The notes: generated from the sequence alone by a model not told the origin. 64,000 nt of DNA from Nocardia sp. BMG111209 (GCF_000381925.1 NZ_KB907307.1:1488001-1552000); one strand, 5' to 3'. Positions 1 through 8,840 are shown, counted from the first letter of the stretch. Made by a program: numbers and translations.

Positions 1-1
1 A

Positions 2-514
2 TACGGATTGACCGAATTGTCGCTACGTCCCCTCGCGGCGTACCTCGGCACGAGTTCCCGCATGCTGATCCACTATTTCGGCACCAAGGAGCAGATGCTG
101 ATCGCCGCGCTGGAGACCCAGCGCCCGGACATCGCCGGAATGTTCGCGGACATACCGGATCTGGCGACCCTGCGCACGGTCATGAGCGAATCGTTCTGCG
201 TGAACACCACCGCCGACTGGATCTCGAGCACCCGGGTGCTCCTCCAGGTCCTCGGCGTCGCCTCGATTCCGGACAGCCCCTTCCGCGGCTACGCCGAGGA
301 CGCCGTCCACGTCCTGGTCGAAGCCCTCACCACCACCCTGTCCCGCTTCCACCCGACCGTAGCCGACCCCGAATCCACCGCCACGGTCCTGGTCTCCGGC
401 ATCCGCGGCCTGCTCCAGGACCGATTGGTCACCGGCGACGACGACCGGGTCGACCGCGCCGCCCGCATGCTCATCGACCGGATGCTCACACCCGGCCCGT
501 CCGCGGATCGATAG
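2..514 (+). CDS. TetR/AcrR-family transcriptional regulator, 5' end outside window
   Basis: The frame is open from the first bases of the window, so the true start lies upstream. The first visible residues (SLRPLAAYLGTS, then HYFGTKEQML) are the second half of a TetR helix-turn-helix: recognition helix followed by the aromatic-F-x-x-K-E turn. The remaining ~130 residues form the helical ligand-binding and dimerisation domain, which has no recognisable ligand signature. About 30 residues are probably missing from the N terminus. A TTG at 8 is an in-frame codon, not a credible start, because it would cut the DNA-binding domain. The SRPBCC gene follows 33 bp later on the same strand and may be co-transcribed. 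The fold call is firm; the regulon is unknown. Confidence 0.8.
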   Translation, partial: YGLTELSLRPLAAYLGTSSRMLIHYFGTKEQMLIAALETQRPDIAGMFADIPDLATLRTVMSESFCVNTTADWISSTRVLLQVLGVASIPDSPFRGYAEDAVHVLVEALTTTLSRFHPTVADPESTATVLVSGIRGLLQDRLVTGDDDRVDRAARMLIDRMLTPGPSADR

Positions 515-547
515 TCCAATAGAACAGGTTTCAGTTATTGTGCCCGC

Positions 548-988
548 ATGGGTTTTGTGATCGATGAGAGCGTCGAGATCGGGGCGAGCGCCGAGATCGT
601 GTGGCAGGTGCTCACCGATTTCGGCGCGTACGGGGAGTGGAATCCGTTCGCGCTGGAGTGCCGGACCACCTTGCGCCCCGGGGAGCCGATCGACATGCTG
701 GTACAGCTGACCGGTTCCCAGCCGCGCAAACAGCGGGAGTTCATCCGAACCCACACGCCCGGAACGGAATTCAGCTACTCGATGAAGCCGATCCCGCTGG
801 GTGCGCTGCACAGTCTGCGCACCCAGACCGTCACCCCGGTCTCGGCGGACCACTGCCGGTACCACTCGCACTTCGAACTTGCCGGGTGGTTGCAACCGGT
901 GGTCGCCGCCTCGCTGGGGGCGGCGATGCGGCGCGGATTCGCGGGGATGACCGCCGGACTGCGGGAGCGGGCCGAGAAACTGGCCTGA
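548..988 (+). CDS. SRPBCC (START-like) family protein
   Basis: A 146-residue cytosolic protein with the SRPBCC helix-grip layout: an N-terminal beta strand (VIDESVEIGASAEIVWQVL), then the F-x-x-Y-x-x-W-N-P motif typical of polyketide-cyclase/AHSA1-like members, then strands and a long C-terminal helix ending in LRERAEKLA. Such proteins bind hydrophobic ligands in a deep cavity, and some are cyclases or ligand carriers. The substrate cannot be told from sequence. It lies 33 bp behind a TetR gene on the same strand and converges with an ArsR-type regulator 3 bp downstream. No signal peptide or membrane segment is seen. The ATG at 548 is the only start that leaves the first strand intact. Confidence 0.85.
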   Translation: MGFVIDESVEIGASAEIVWQVLTDFGAYGEWNPFALECRTTLRPGEPIDMLVQLTGSQPRKQREFIRTHTPGTEFSYSMKPIPLGALHSLRTQTVTPVSADHCRYHSHFELAGWLQPVVAASLGAAMRRGFAGMTAGLRERAEKLA

Positions 989-998
989 CGGTCAGGCC
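982..998. terminator. shared hairpin built from two convergent stop codons
   Basis: GGCCTGA and TCAGGCC form a 7-bp stem with a 3-base loop. The TGA in the left arm is the stop of the SRPBCC gene, and the TCA in the right arm is the stop of the opposing ArsR gene. No U-tract follows, so terminator function is inferred from position and symmetry. Confidence 0.5.
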
Positions 999-1756
999 GG
1001 TAGCGCCACCCCGAGGATCCGGTCCAGTTCGTCCGCTCCGCGCTCGGTCAGGCGCAGCGCGCGCCGGGAATCCTGGCGCGCGACCCAGCCCGCCGACTCC
1101 ATCCGGGTGAGGATCGCCGCACCCAGCGCACCGCTGAGGTGGTGTCGCTGTTCGCTCCAGTCGACACAGAACCGCAGCAGCGGCCGTCGGCTGTCATTCG
1201 CGTCCGCGAGATCGACGCCGAGCTCGGCGAAGACCGATCCGGCCTCGGGACCCAGCCGATACGGATGTTCGGACAACGGCGCCGAAATCGGATCCCCTTG
1301 CGCGCGTTCGTTTCCCGCGTACCCGTCGGTGCGGACCAGGGCCTGCCGGTCGAGCAGGGCCGCGGTCACCGCGACACCCAGCCGCCCCGCGAGATGGTCG
1401 TAGCAACTGCGGGCCCGGCGCAGGGCGGCGGCCCGGGTGGACTGGCGCAGCGAGCGCACCGGGGGCGCCGGCGCCAGCACCGCCATCGCCTCGATCGCGG
1501 CCGCCACCTCCGGACTCGCCAGCCGGTAGTAGCGATGCCGGCCGGACCGTTCGACCACGAGCAGACCACCCCCGACCAGCCGTGACAGATGTTCGCTGGC
1601 CGTCGACGCCGCGACCCCCGCCTCCGCGGCGAGCACCGAGGCGGGCAGGGCGCGGCCGTCGGCCAGCGCCGCGAGCACCCGGGCCCGGGTCGGATCGGCC
1701 AGCAGCGTCCCGACGGCGGCGATATCGGCATATCCGTGCAGAGTTGTGTCGGACAT
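992..1756 (-). CDS. ArsR-type winged-helix regulator with C-terminal extension
   Basis: A 254-residue protein. Residues ~5-85 are an ArsR/HTH_5 winged helix: LLADPTRARVLAALADG, then VAASTASEHLSRL as recognition helix, then the wing RSGRHRYYRL. The remaining ~160 residues, including RARSCYDHLAGRLG, form the C-terminal half common to the long ArsR-like regulators of actinobacteria. There is no metal-binding ELCVCDL motif, so metal sensing is unlikely. The ATG at 1756 is chosen because the open frame upstream (to 1792) would run through a palindrome. The gene is divergent from the MFS pump at 1900, with two copies of one inverted repeat between them. Autoregulated control of the pump is the natural inference. 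Confidence 0.88.
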   Translation of the reverse strand: MSDTTLHGYADIAAVGTLLADPTRARVLAALADGRALPASVLAAEAGVAASTASEHLSRLVGGGLLVVERSGRHRYYRLASPEVAAAIEAMAVLAPAPPVRSLRQSTRAAALRRARSCYDHLAGRLGVAVTAALLDRQALVRTDGYAGNERAQGDPISAPLSEHPYRLGPEAGSVFAELGVDLADANDSRRPLLRFCVDWSEQRHHLSGALGAAILTRMESAGWVARQDSRRALRLTERGADELDRILGVALPA

Positions 1757-1780
1757 ACTCCGAGTCTGCCGCGCGGACAC

Positions 1781-1796
1781 TTCGGTGCCCACCGAA
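1781..1796. promoter_or_regulatory. candidate ArsR-family operator, copy 1
   Basis: Perfect inverted repeat with arms TTCGGTG and CACCGAA around CC. It sits 24 bp upstream of the regulator start and shares its consensus TTCGGTGNNCACCGAA with the copy at 1858, which suggests that both bind the same dimer. Confidence 0.6.
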
Positions 1797-1857
1797 ATGT
1801 CGCGGTGAGCTCAGGATCCCGATGCTCCGCAAGTCGGAACCCGCAGTGTGCGGCCAT

Positions 1858-1877
1858 GTTTCGGTGCACACCGAAAC
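1858..1877. promoter_or_regulatory. candidate ArsR-family operator, copy 2
   Basis: Perfect inverted repeat with 9-bp arms (GTTTCGGTG / CACCGAAAC) around CA. It ends 22 bp before the MFS start, close enough to overlap the pump's promoter or transcription start. It has the same core as the repeat at 1781, with centres about 79 bp apart. Confidence 0.62.
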
Positions 1878-1899
1878 AACGGCGGGAAACACTACGAAC

Positions 1900-3324
1900 A
1901 TGGTTTCCTCGATTTCGCCACGATCGCCGTCCCGGCAGCGCGTCCTGGCGGTGATGTGCGCCGGCATGTTCCTGGTTCTGCTCGATGTCACCATCGTCAA
2001 TGTCGCGCTGCCCAGCATCTCGCACGGGCTGCACGCGGGGGTGGCGACGTTGCAATGGGTGGTCGACGGCTATGTGGTCGCGATCGCCGGACTGCTGCTG
2101 GCCGGTGGCACGATCGGCGACCGGATCGGTCATCGGCGGGTACTGGTCGCCGGATTCGCCCTGTTCGGCGCCGCGTCGCTGGTCTGCGCGCTCGCACCGG
2201 CGGTCTCCGTCCTGATCGCCGGACGGGTGGTGCAGGGCATCGGCGGCGCGCTGCTGCTGCCGAGCACGATGGCCGTCATCGTCGACGTGTTCCCGGAACG
2301 TTCCGAGCAGGCGCGGGCGATCGGCACCTGGGCGGCCTTCTCCTCCCTGGCGCTACCGGCCGGGCCGCTCGTGGGCGGATTCCTCATCGGCTGGTTCGGC
2401 TGGCGACCGGTCTTCTGGATCAACGTGCCACTGACGGCCGTCGCCATCGCCGCGTCACTGTGGACGGTGCCGGACCGGCCGGGCGACCGCAGCGGACGCC
2501 TCGATCTGCTCGGCCTGACCGGATTCGTGGCGGGACTGAGCGGGCTGGTGTTCACCGTCATCGCGGCGGGCCACGGCGCCGGCCCGATCACGCTCGCGGC
2601 CACCGGAACCCTCACCGTCGTGGCGCTGCTCGCCGCCGGCTGGTCCGCGAACCGCAGCGAGAATCCGATACTGCCGCTGGATCTGTTGCGCCGCAAAGCC
2701 TTCCTGAGCCCGAACGCGGTCGCGCTGACCGGCAACCTGATCTTCAACGGCATCCTGTTCGTCGGCACGCTGTATCTACAGGACGTCCGGGGACTGTCGC
2801 CGGTGCGCGCGGGAATGACGGTGCTGCCGTTGGCGATTCCGCTGGTGGCCCTCGCGCCGGTCGCGGGCCGCTGCACGGCCCGCTGGGGTGCGCGCGGCGT
2901 GGTGAGCGTCGGATGCGTATCCGGCGCGATCGGGGCCCTCATGTTGACGGGCCTGTCCCGCACGGCCGGATTCGGCTGGCTGCTGGGCGGTTTCACGTTG
3001 CTCGGCTGCGGCGCCGGACTGATCACGGCCGCGGTGGTGGCTGCCGTGGTACAGGCGACCCCGGCAGGCCGATCCGGACTGGCGACCGGTGTCTCGAACA
3101 CCGCGCGGCAGATCGGCACGGCCAGTGGCGTCGCGATCTTCGGCGCGGTGGCCGGCGCCCCGACCGGCCTGCACTTCCTCGCCGGGGTGCACACGCTCGC
3201 GGTCGCGGCATGCGTGGCCCTGCTTGGCGCCTTCGCCGTCACCCGCTACGGGATCGCGGCCCCCACACGCCTGCCGGAGGACGATATCCCGGCGCCGGAA
3301 GGGCTTGCCGCTCAATCGAAGTGA
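1900..3324 (+). CDS. MFS transporter, DHA2 (EmrB/QacA-like) family
   Basis: A 474-residue inner-membrane protein with about 14 hydrophobic segments, the layout of drug:H+ antiporter family 2. Motif D1 (LLDVTIVNVALPSI) lies in TM1, motif A (GGTIGDRIGHRRV) between TM2 and TM3, and an antiporter motif-C region (LPAGPLVGGFL) in TM5. It should export hydrophobic or cationic compounds in exchange for protons; the substrate is unknown. The ATG at 1900 gives a normal short N-terminal tail, whereas the longer open frame upstream crosses the divergent promoter and the two palindromes. Control by the divergent ArsR-type repressor is likely. Confidence 0.9.
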   Translation: MVSSISPRSPSRQRVLAVMCAGMFLVLLDVTIVNVALPSISHGLHAGVATLQWVVDGYVVAIAGLLLAGGTIGDRIGHRRVLVAGFALFGAASLVCALAPAVSVLIAGRVVQGIGGALLLPSTMAVIVDVFPERSEQARAIGTWAAFSSLALPAGPLVGGFLIGWFGWRPVFWINVPLTAVAIAASLWTVPDRPGDRSGRLDLLGLTGFVAGLSGLVFTVIAAGHGAGPITLAATGTLTVVALLAAGWSANRSENPILPLDLLRRKAFLSPNAVALTGNLIFNGILFVGTLYLQDVRGLSPVRAGMTVLPLAIPLVALAPVAGRCTARWGARGVVSVGCVSGAIGALMLTGLSRTAGFGWLLGGFTLLGCGAGLITAAVVAAVVQATPAGRSGLATGVSNTARQIGTASGVAIFGAVAGAPTGLHFLAGVHTLAVAACVALLGAFAVTRYGIAAPTRLPEDDIPAPEGLAAQSK

Positions 3325-3340
3325 CTCGCGCCGAGTGTGA

Positions 3341-4078
3341 TCAGTTCTCGTGCCCGGCGGTCCCGCGCCGCTCGGCGCGGTGGGCGAGCGACTCCAGGAT
3401 GCGCTGCCACGCCGGTGATTCCCCGACGATCAAGGCGAAGGTGGGTGTCGGGTGCTCAGGGCGGCTGCCGTGGCCCTCGCGTTCGATCTCCCAGGTTTCC
3501 AGGTCGTCGATGAGCCGATCCACCCGCGGATCGTGCGGATCCCAGTCGACCGAGCGATCACAGGCCAGGTACAGGCGCATCTTCTCGGGGTCGTCGAAGC
3601 CGGTGCTCTTGTCCCGGATCCACTGCGGCACCGCGTGCGGGTCCGAGGCCCGCAGCAGGATCGCCCAGTCGCGCTCGAGCCGGACCGTCCGTTCGCTGAC
3701 GCCGAGACCGCGCAACCGGTCCAGCACGGCGACCATCTCGGGAGGCAGCACGAGCTCCTCGCCGCTCGCCAATTCGGCTATGCGGCGGCGGTTTTCGATG
3801 AGCCGGTCGATCTCGGCCCGCAGCGCGATGTCGATATCGGCGACGGCGGCCGCGAATTCGTCCGGTTGAGCGTGCAGCAGTGCGTCGATGCGGGCCAGTG
3901 GCACACCGGCTTCGGCGAGAGTCCTGATCCGGACCAGATCCACCGCCGCCTGCGCACCGTAGCGGCGGTATCCGGAGCTGTCACGCTCGGGCTCGGGTAG
4001 CAGGCCGACCTGGTGGTAATGGCGGACGGTGCGCACGGTCACCCGGGCGGTCGCAGCGAGTTGCCCGATCGTGAGCAC
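3341..4078 (-). CDS. MerR-family transcriptional regulator
   Basis: A 245-residue protein. The N terminus has the MerR winged helix (LTIGQLAATARVTVRTVRHYHQVGLL, then a wing with GYRRYG), followed by a coiled-coil dimerisation helix to about residue 110. The ~135-residue C-terminal part has no effector-domain signature I recognise (not a TipAS or GyrI domain). The GTG at 4078 is preferred because it starts exactly at the helix. A longer version would run into the hydrolase gene, which ends at 4119. The gene converges with the MFS pump at 1900 and lies downstream of the hydrolase on the same strand. Its target is not evident. Confidence 0.85.
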   Translation of the reverse strand: MLTIGQLAATARVTVRTVRHYHQVGLLPEPERDSSGYRRYGAQAAVDLVRIRTLAEAGVPLARIDALLHAQPDEFAAAVADIDIALRAEIDRLIENRRRIAELASGEELVLPPEMVAVLDRLRGLGVSERTVRLERDWAILLRASDPHAVPQWIRDKSTGFDDPEKMRLYLACDRSVDWDPHDPRVDRLIDDLETWEIEREGHGSRPEHPTPTFALIVGESPAWQRILESLAHRAERRGTAGHEN

Positions 4079-4118
4079 CGTCGGCCTCCGGACCTCGGGA
4101 AATATGGCCCGGCCCAGT

Positions 4119-5021
4119 CTAGGCGCGATCCGCCCGGTCGACGACGTCACGGATCGCCCGGACCACGATATCCGGGCGGGTGAAGCACAATCCGTGATGG
4201 CCGGCGTCGGAGACGACGCGGTGTTCCCCGGACGACACCGTACTCACCACGGCCGCAGCCATTTTCCGCATACCCTGGTGCACCGCGCGCATGGTCTCCT
4301 CCGGAATGGATGCCTGCGGGCCGGGGTCGGTGCCCTCGGTGGTGAGCGCCACCACCGGTACGTCGGGAAGGTCGGGCCCGGCGCGCAATTCGTCGGCGAG
4401 TGCCGTGAGGCTGCGCCGCTCGGCGATGCCGGCGCGGAGCCACTCGTCGCCGGTGTGGGCGTCGATCAGCGGCTGCCGCAGGTGTTCCGGATAGTCGGCC
4501 ACCAGTTCGGTGAACATCGCGCGCAGGGCCGGGCGCATCCGGCCGGGATCGGGTGCCGGCTGCCGGTCCGTCGAATTCGCCGCAGCGGGCTGGAAATCGG
4601 CCCAGTCGCGGTGGAAGCCGTCCAGCCAGACCAGCCCCGCCACCTCCCCGGGGTACAGCTGGGTGAACCGGTGCGCGTAGGCGCCGCCGAGCGAATGCGC
4701 GACCAGAACGTATGGGGCGGTGAGGTTCTGGGCGTGCAGCACCTCGTGCAGTTCGGTCGCGACCGCGGCGGCGGTGCGTGGCAGCGGGACCGGATCGCTG
4801 TATCCGGTGCCGCCACGGTCGTACACCACCGCGGTGCAGAACTGTGAAACCTTCTGCTGCACAGCGAAATAGTCCAGACCGACCGCGCCCGCACCCGGCA
4901 GGAACACGACCGGCGGCCCGCCGGTGCCCAGCCGATGTACGAAAATGCGTCGGCCGTCGACCTTCTGGAGCCTCCCGACCGGCGGAGCGGGCCGAGTCGC
5001 GGAGGCGGTGTTGTTCGTCAT
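4119..5021 (-). CDS. alpha/beta hydrolase
   Basis: A 300-residue alpha/beta-hydrolase fold protein. Visible: the oxyanion-loop region VVFLPGAGAVGLDY, the nucleophile elbow LVAHSLGGAYAH (serine in A-H-S-L-G), a likely acid after VVALTTEGTD, and the catalytic histidine in SDAGHHG. The lid between strand 6 and helix D is long. It is cytosolic, with no signal peptide. The ATG at 5021 (MTNN) gives the family's usual length. The amidase lies just upstream on the same strand (77 bp), so the two hydrolases may share a transcript. The substrate is unknown; an esterase, lipase-like or lactonase role is equally possible. Confidence 0.88.
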   Translation of the reverse strand: MTNNTASATRPAPPVGRLQKVDGRRIFVHRLGTGGPPVVFLPGAGAVGLDYFAVQQKVSQFCTAVVYDRGGTGYSDPVPLPRTAAAVATELHEVLHAQNLTAPYVLVAHSLGGAYAHRFTQLYPGEVAGLVWLDGFHRDWADFQPAAANSTDRQPAPDPGRMRPALRAMFTELVADYPEHLRQPLIDAHTGDEWLRAGIAERRSLTALADELRAGPDLPDVPVVALTTEGTDPGPQASIPEETMRAVHQGMRKMAAAVVSTVSSGEHRVVSDAGHHGLCFTRPDIVVRAIRDVVDRADRA

Positions 5022-5097
5022 GAGCCAAGGGTGCAACCCCGACGCAGCGTCAGGGTCAAGCGGGCGGATCGTGCGATCGCGGCCCGGCCGAGGCTTG

Positions 5098-6618
5098 TCA
5101 TGTGCCGGAGGCAGGCGTCGAATTCCGCTGTGGTGGGCGCACTGTCGGCGATTCGTCGCCGACCGCGGTGCCCGGGGCCCGGAAGCCGCCGAGTTGCTGC
5201 TCGAGGAGTTCGGCCAGGCGCAGTGGAGTGCGGTCCTCGAATCGCGGGCCGATGAGCTGCACGCCGACCGGGAGCCCCTCGGGCGACGGGCCCGTGGGTA
5301 CGGCGGTGGCGGGGAGGCCGGACATGGTTGCCGGTGCGGCCCAGACGATCTGGTCCATGTAGGGGTATTCGACGCCGTCGATGTCGAGCCGTTGTGCTCC
5401 GCGGTCGGGGTTGTGGTCGTGCGGGAACGCGGGAATAGACGTGATCGGGCACACCACGACGTCGAACTCGGTGAAGAGCTGCCGCCAGCGGTGGCGGTGC
5501 AGTTCCCGCTGGATATCCGCCGCGATCCAGTCGCGATGGCTCGTGACCATGCCCCGCAGCCGCGCGGCATCGAGGCTCGGATCGTCGGCCGCGAGGCCGG
5601 CGGTGAGGGTCCGCACCTGCTCGTACGCCTCGGCGGGGATGCGCGCGCCGACGTTGGACATCATCAATCGCCCGTACAGGATCGTGGTTTCGGTCAGATC
5701 GGGCAGCAGCGGGCTGTGCCGCTCGACGTGCGCCCCACCTGCGGCGAGCGCCTCGGCGACCCGGTTCACCCCGGCCCGCACCGCGGAACCGGTTGCCATG
5801 AGCGGATGTTCGTCGATGATCAGGACCCGGAAGTCGGCCAGCCGCTCGTGCCGGGCGGGCGGCAGCCTCAGGTCGTAGGCGATGCCGTGGGTCAGCGGGT
5901 CCGGTCCGGCCATCACGTCCAGCAGCAGCGCGAGGTCGCGCGCGGTGCGCGCCATCGGACCGCACACGGCGAGGTCGCCCTCGACCGGCAACGCCGGTGC
6001 GGGCGGCGGCACCATCCCCCGGGCCGGGACCAGTCCGAGGGTCGGCTTGTGCGCATAGACGCCGCAGAAATGCGCCGGATTACGCAGGGAGCCGGCGAGA
6101 TCGGAGCCGAGCGACAGCGCGCCGAATCCCGACGCCAGCGCCGCCGCCGAGCCGCCGGAGGAACCGCCCGAGGTGCGCTCGTGATCCCACGGATTGTTGG
6201 TGGTGCCGTAGATCTCGTTGTAACTCTGCCAGTCCTGCAACATGAACGGCACGTTGGTCTTACCGAGAATCACCGCCCCCGCGGCCTTGATCCGCGACAC
6301 CGCCAGCGCGTCCTCGGCGGGCAGATGGTTCGCGTACTGCGGCATCCCCCAGGTCGTGGGCAGTCCAGCGACGTTGTAGGACTCCTTGACCGTCACCGGG
6401 ATTCCGAGCAACGGCCGGTCCTCGCCGCGCGCGTAGGCCGCGTCGGCATCCCGTGCCGCGGCCCGCGCACGATCGAAGTCCGGGACACAGATCGCGTTGA
6501 TCGCCTTGTCGTCCCGCTCGATCCGGGCGATCGCCTCCTCGGTCAGCTCCACCGAGCTCACCGCACCACCCCGTAGCGCGGCCCGCTGCTCCTCCGCCGA
6601 CCGGAAACTCCACTCCAT
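5098..6618 (-). CDS. amidase (amidase-signature family)
   Basis: A 506-residue amidase-signature enzyme that hydrolyses carboxamides to acid and ammonia. The full Ser-cisSer-Lys triad is present: Lys78 in VTVKES, the glycine-serine stretch GGSSGGS at 151-157, and the nucleophile Ser177 in DLAGSLRNPA. The C terminus (GLPVGVQLIGP) closes the fold as in 6-aminohexanoate-cyclic-dimer hydrolase-like members. It is not GatA: no gatB or gatC is nearby. The ATG at 6618 gives the canonical N terminus; the open frame continues upstream but reads as non-coding. The physiological substrate is unknown. Confidence 0.92.
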   Translation of the reverse strand: MEWSFRSAEEQRAALRGGAVSSVELTEEAIARIERDDKAINAICVPDFDRARAAARDADAAYARGEDRPLLGIPVTVKESYNVAGLPTTWGMPQYANHLPAEDALAVSRIKAAGAVILGKTNVPFMLQDWQSYNEIYGTTNNPWDHERTSGGSSGGSAAALASGFGALSLGSDLAGSLRNPAHFCGVYAHKPTLGLVPARGMVPPPAPALPVEGDLAVCGPMARTARDLALLLDVMAGPDPLTHGIAYDLRLPPARHERLADFRVLIIDEHPLMATGSAVRAGVNRVAEALAAGGAHVERHSPLLPDLTETTILYGRLMMSNVGARIPAEAYEQVRTLTAGLAADDPSLDAARLRGMVTSHRDWIAADIQRELHRHRWRQLFTEFDVVVCPITSIPAFPHDHNPDRGAQRLDIDGVEYPYMDQIVWAAPATMSGLPATAVPTGPSPEGLPVGVQLIGPRFEDRTPLRLAELLEQQLGGFRAPGTAVGDESPTVRPPQRNSTPASGT

Positions 6619-6736
6619 CACTCCGACCCTACCGGCTCGCCGGAACGACTCGACCGACCGCGAGATACGGGACGCCGACGCACCCACCATCGCAAGCGAA
6701 CATGTTGCGCGCGAACCGAAGTGAACGGTGCGGTCC

Positions 6737-8272
6737 TCAGGGCCGGGAGGGCGACGCACCTCCCGAATCCCCGCGATCCTGCGCGGGTACCCGGTCCAGT
6801 GGTGGGGCGGCGATCGCGCAGTGGGTCCGGCATTGCGGCGCGGCGCTTTCCGGGGCCGTACGCAGGGTGTCGTCGGAGACGGTCAGTACGGTGAGGGCGG
6901 CGCCGGCCAGCATGGTCACCGCGCAGACCACGATCGCCCGGTGGAAGCCGGACGCGAAAAGCGCTGGGTCGGTGTAGGCTTCGCCGGCGAGGCCGGCCAG
7001 GGGCGGGATGGCGGCCACACCCAGGAGGCCGGCGGCGCGGGCGACGGCGTTGTTCACGCCGCTGGCGATGCCCGCGTGTTGCGGGTCGGCGGAGGCCAGC
7101 ACGGTGGCGGTCAGGGGCGCCACCATCGCGGCGAGGCCCAGGCCGAACACCAGTACCGCCGGTAGGACCGTGCCCGGGTAGGTCGAGGTGCGGCCGACGC
7201 GCAGCATCAGCAGCATGCCCGCCGCGGCGACCGCCAGGCCGACGGTCATCGGGATGCGCGGGCCGATCCGCTGGGCCAGGCCGCCGGCGGGTGAGGACAG
7301 CAGCAGCATGACGACGGTGACCGGCAACATCGCCGCACCCGCGAGGATCGGCGAGAAGCCCGACACCACCTGGAGGGTGAGGGGCAGCAGGAAGAACACC
7401 ACGCCCATCGCGCCGTAGACCACGAAGGTCACCGCGTTCACGGCGGTGAACTGCCGCGATCGGAACACCTGGGCCGGCAGCATCGGCTGGGGTCCGGTGG
7501 TGGCGTGTGAGCGTCGTCGTTCGACCAGGACGAACCACACCGCCGCCGCGATCCCGGCCACCGCCGCGAGGATCACCAGCGCGCGGTTGGCGGTATGGGT
7601 CGGCGCCTCGGTCAGGGCGTAGGTGATCCCGGCCAGGGCCGCCGCCGCGAGGACCGCGCCGAGCACGTCGAAGCGGCCGTGGGCACTCTCGTCGGAGGTC
7701 TCCGGTACGTGGCGGGCGGTGACGGCGATCACCAGCACGGCCAGCGGCAGATTCAGCAGGAAGACCCAGCGCCACCCGGCCACGCCGACCAGCCAGCCGC
7801 CCAGGAAGGGGCCCGCCGCACCCGCGATACCACCGAGCCCGGACCACGCACCCACCGCGCGGGGCCGGTCGTCCGGCGTGAACGATGCCTGAATGATCGC
7901 CAGCGCCCCCGGCGTCAGCAGCGCACCACCCACACCCTGCAGTGCGCGCGCCGCGATCAGCATCGGAATGTCTTGTGCCGCAGCGCACAACGCGGAGGCC
8001 AGGGCGAACCACACCACCCCGATCAGGAACACCCGCCGCCGCCCGAACCGGTCGCCGAGCGATCCGCCGAGCAGGACGAATCCGGCGAGGGTGAGCGTGT
8101 AGGCGTTCACCGTCCACTGCAACCCGGCCATCGACGCACCGAATTCGGCGCCGATGCGCGGCAGGGCGACGTTGACGACGGTGGAATCCACCAGGGCCAT
8201 CCCGGATCCCAGGACGGTGGCGAGCAGCACCCAGCGCCCGGCGGGGGACGACAGCCGAATATCGGAACTCAT
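6737..8272 (-). CDS. MFS transporter, DHA2 family
   Basis: A 511-residue membrane protein with about 14 transmembrane segments. It shows motif D1 (ALVDSTVVNVALPRI), motif A (GGSLGDRFGRRRV), R-A-L-Q-G-V-G-G-A in TM4 and an antiporter region GAAGPFLGGWLVG in TM5. It is a proton-driven exporter of unknown substrate. The C-terminal tail of ~50 residues is cytosolic and basic. The start at 8272 (MSSDIRL) gives a short N terminus; the frame stays open further upstream through the oppositely oriented Nudix gene and is not coding there. No regulator is adjacent, unlike most other pumps in this window. It is divergent from the Nudix gene (75 bp). Confidence 0.9.
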   Translation of the reverse strand: MSSDIRLSSPAGRWVLLATVLGSGMALVDSTVVNVALPRIGAEFGASMAGLQWTVNAYTLTLAGFVLLGGSLGDRFGRRRVFLIGVVWFALASALCAAAQDIPMLIAARALQGVGGALLTPGALAIIQASFTPDDRPRAVGAWSGLGGIAGAAGPFLGGWLVGVAGWRWVFLLNLPLAVLVIAVTARHVPETSDESAHGRFDVLGAVLAAAALAGITYALTEAPTHTANRALVILAAVAGIAAAVWFVLVERRRSHATTGPQPMLPAQVFRSRQFTAVNAVTFVVYGAMGVVFFLLPLTLQVVSGFSPILAGAAMLPVTVVMLLLSSPAGGLAQRIGPRIPMTVGLAVAAAGMLLMLRVGRTSTYPGTVLPAVLVFGLGLAAMVAPLTATVLASADPQHAGIASGVNNAVARAAGLLGVAAIPPLAGLAGEAYTDPALFASGFHRAIVVCAVTMLAGAALTVLTVSDDTLRTAPESAAPQCRTHCAIAAPPLDRVPAQDRGDSGGASPSRP

Positions 8273-8347
8273 GGACGCATCGTCGCATCGGGCGGTCGTG
8301 ATGTGGGGCAACCGGAGGGGAATTCCGCCGGACGGTAGTCTGCCCGG

Positions 8348-8764
8348 ATGCGCAGCGAACCCGTGGAGCGGCTCATCGACACCGTGGCCTGGGTGCTCAT
8401 CGAGGAGGGCCGCATCCTGTGCGCCCGGCCGCGCGGCAAGGATGTGTTCTACATCCCGGGCGGTAAGCGCGAGCCCGGCGAGTCGGATCTGCAGACGCTG
8501 CTGCGCGAGATCGACGAGGAGCTGACCGTCGCGTTGCTGCCGGGCACGGTCGCCCACGTCGGCACCTACGACGCGGATGTACCCGGCGAACCCGGCGTGC
8601 TGGTCCGGATGGCTTGTTACACAGCCGAATTCGCGGGAACCCTCGCCCCCAGTAGTGAGATCGACGAGATCGCCTGGTTCGGTTACGCGGACCGTGACCG
8701 GGTCCCGCCGGTGGACCGGATCCTCTTCGACGATCTGGTCGCCCGGGGCCTGCTCCCCCGCTGA
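8348..8764 (+). CDS. Nudix hydrolase
   Basis: A 138-residue protein with a complete Nudix box, G-x5-E-x7-R-E-x2-E-E (GGKREPGES, then LLREIDEEL), which binds the metal and performs pyrophosphate hydrolysis of nucleoside-diphosphate-linked substrates. The N-terminal strand (TVAWVLIEEGRILCARP) and the substrate loop around residues 65-85 fit small MutT-like enzymes. No second domain is present. MutT1-like proteins in this order carry an extra phosphatase domain that is absent here, so a housecleaning or 8-oxo-dGTP role is only one possibility. It is cytosolic and monocistronic as far as can be seen. Confidence 0.9.
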   Translation: MRSEPVERLIDTVAWVLIEEGRILCARPRGKDVFYIPGGKREPGESDLQTLLREIDEELTVALLPGTVAHVGTYDADVPGEPGVLVRMACYTAEFAGTLAPSSEIDEIAWFGYADRDRVPPVDRILFDDLVARGLLPR

Positions 8765-8818
8765 CGGTTCCGGCCGATCGCGAGTTCCGTACCGGTGGTG
8801 TGTAACCCGGCTTCGTAG

Positions 8819-8840
8819 CTGTTGGTGTGTGTCCCAACAG
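8819..8840 (+). promoter_or_regulatory. 5'-leader hairpin before the small exported protein
   Basis: CTGTTGG and CCAACAG form a perfect 7-bp stem around an 8-base GT-rich loop. It ends 7 bp before the Shine-Dalgarno sequence (AAGGAG) of the gene at 8860. If transcribed it would be a 5'-UTR stem-loop; if not, it is a possible repressor site. Confidence 0.45.

Noticed and set aside
515..547. CAATA...TATTG repeat as a TetR operator
   Set aside because: Only 5-bp arms with a long asymmetric spacer, and it lies between co-directional genes. Too weak to annotate.
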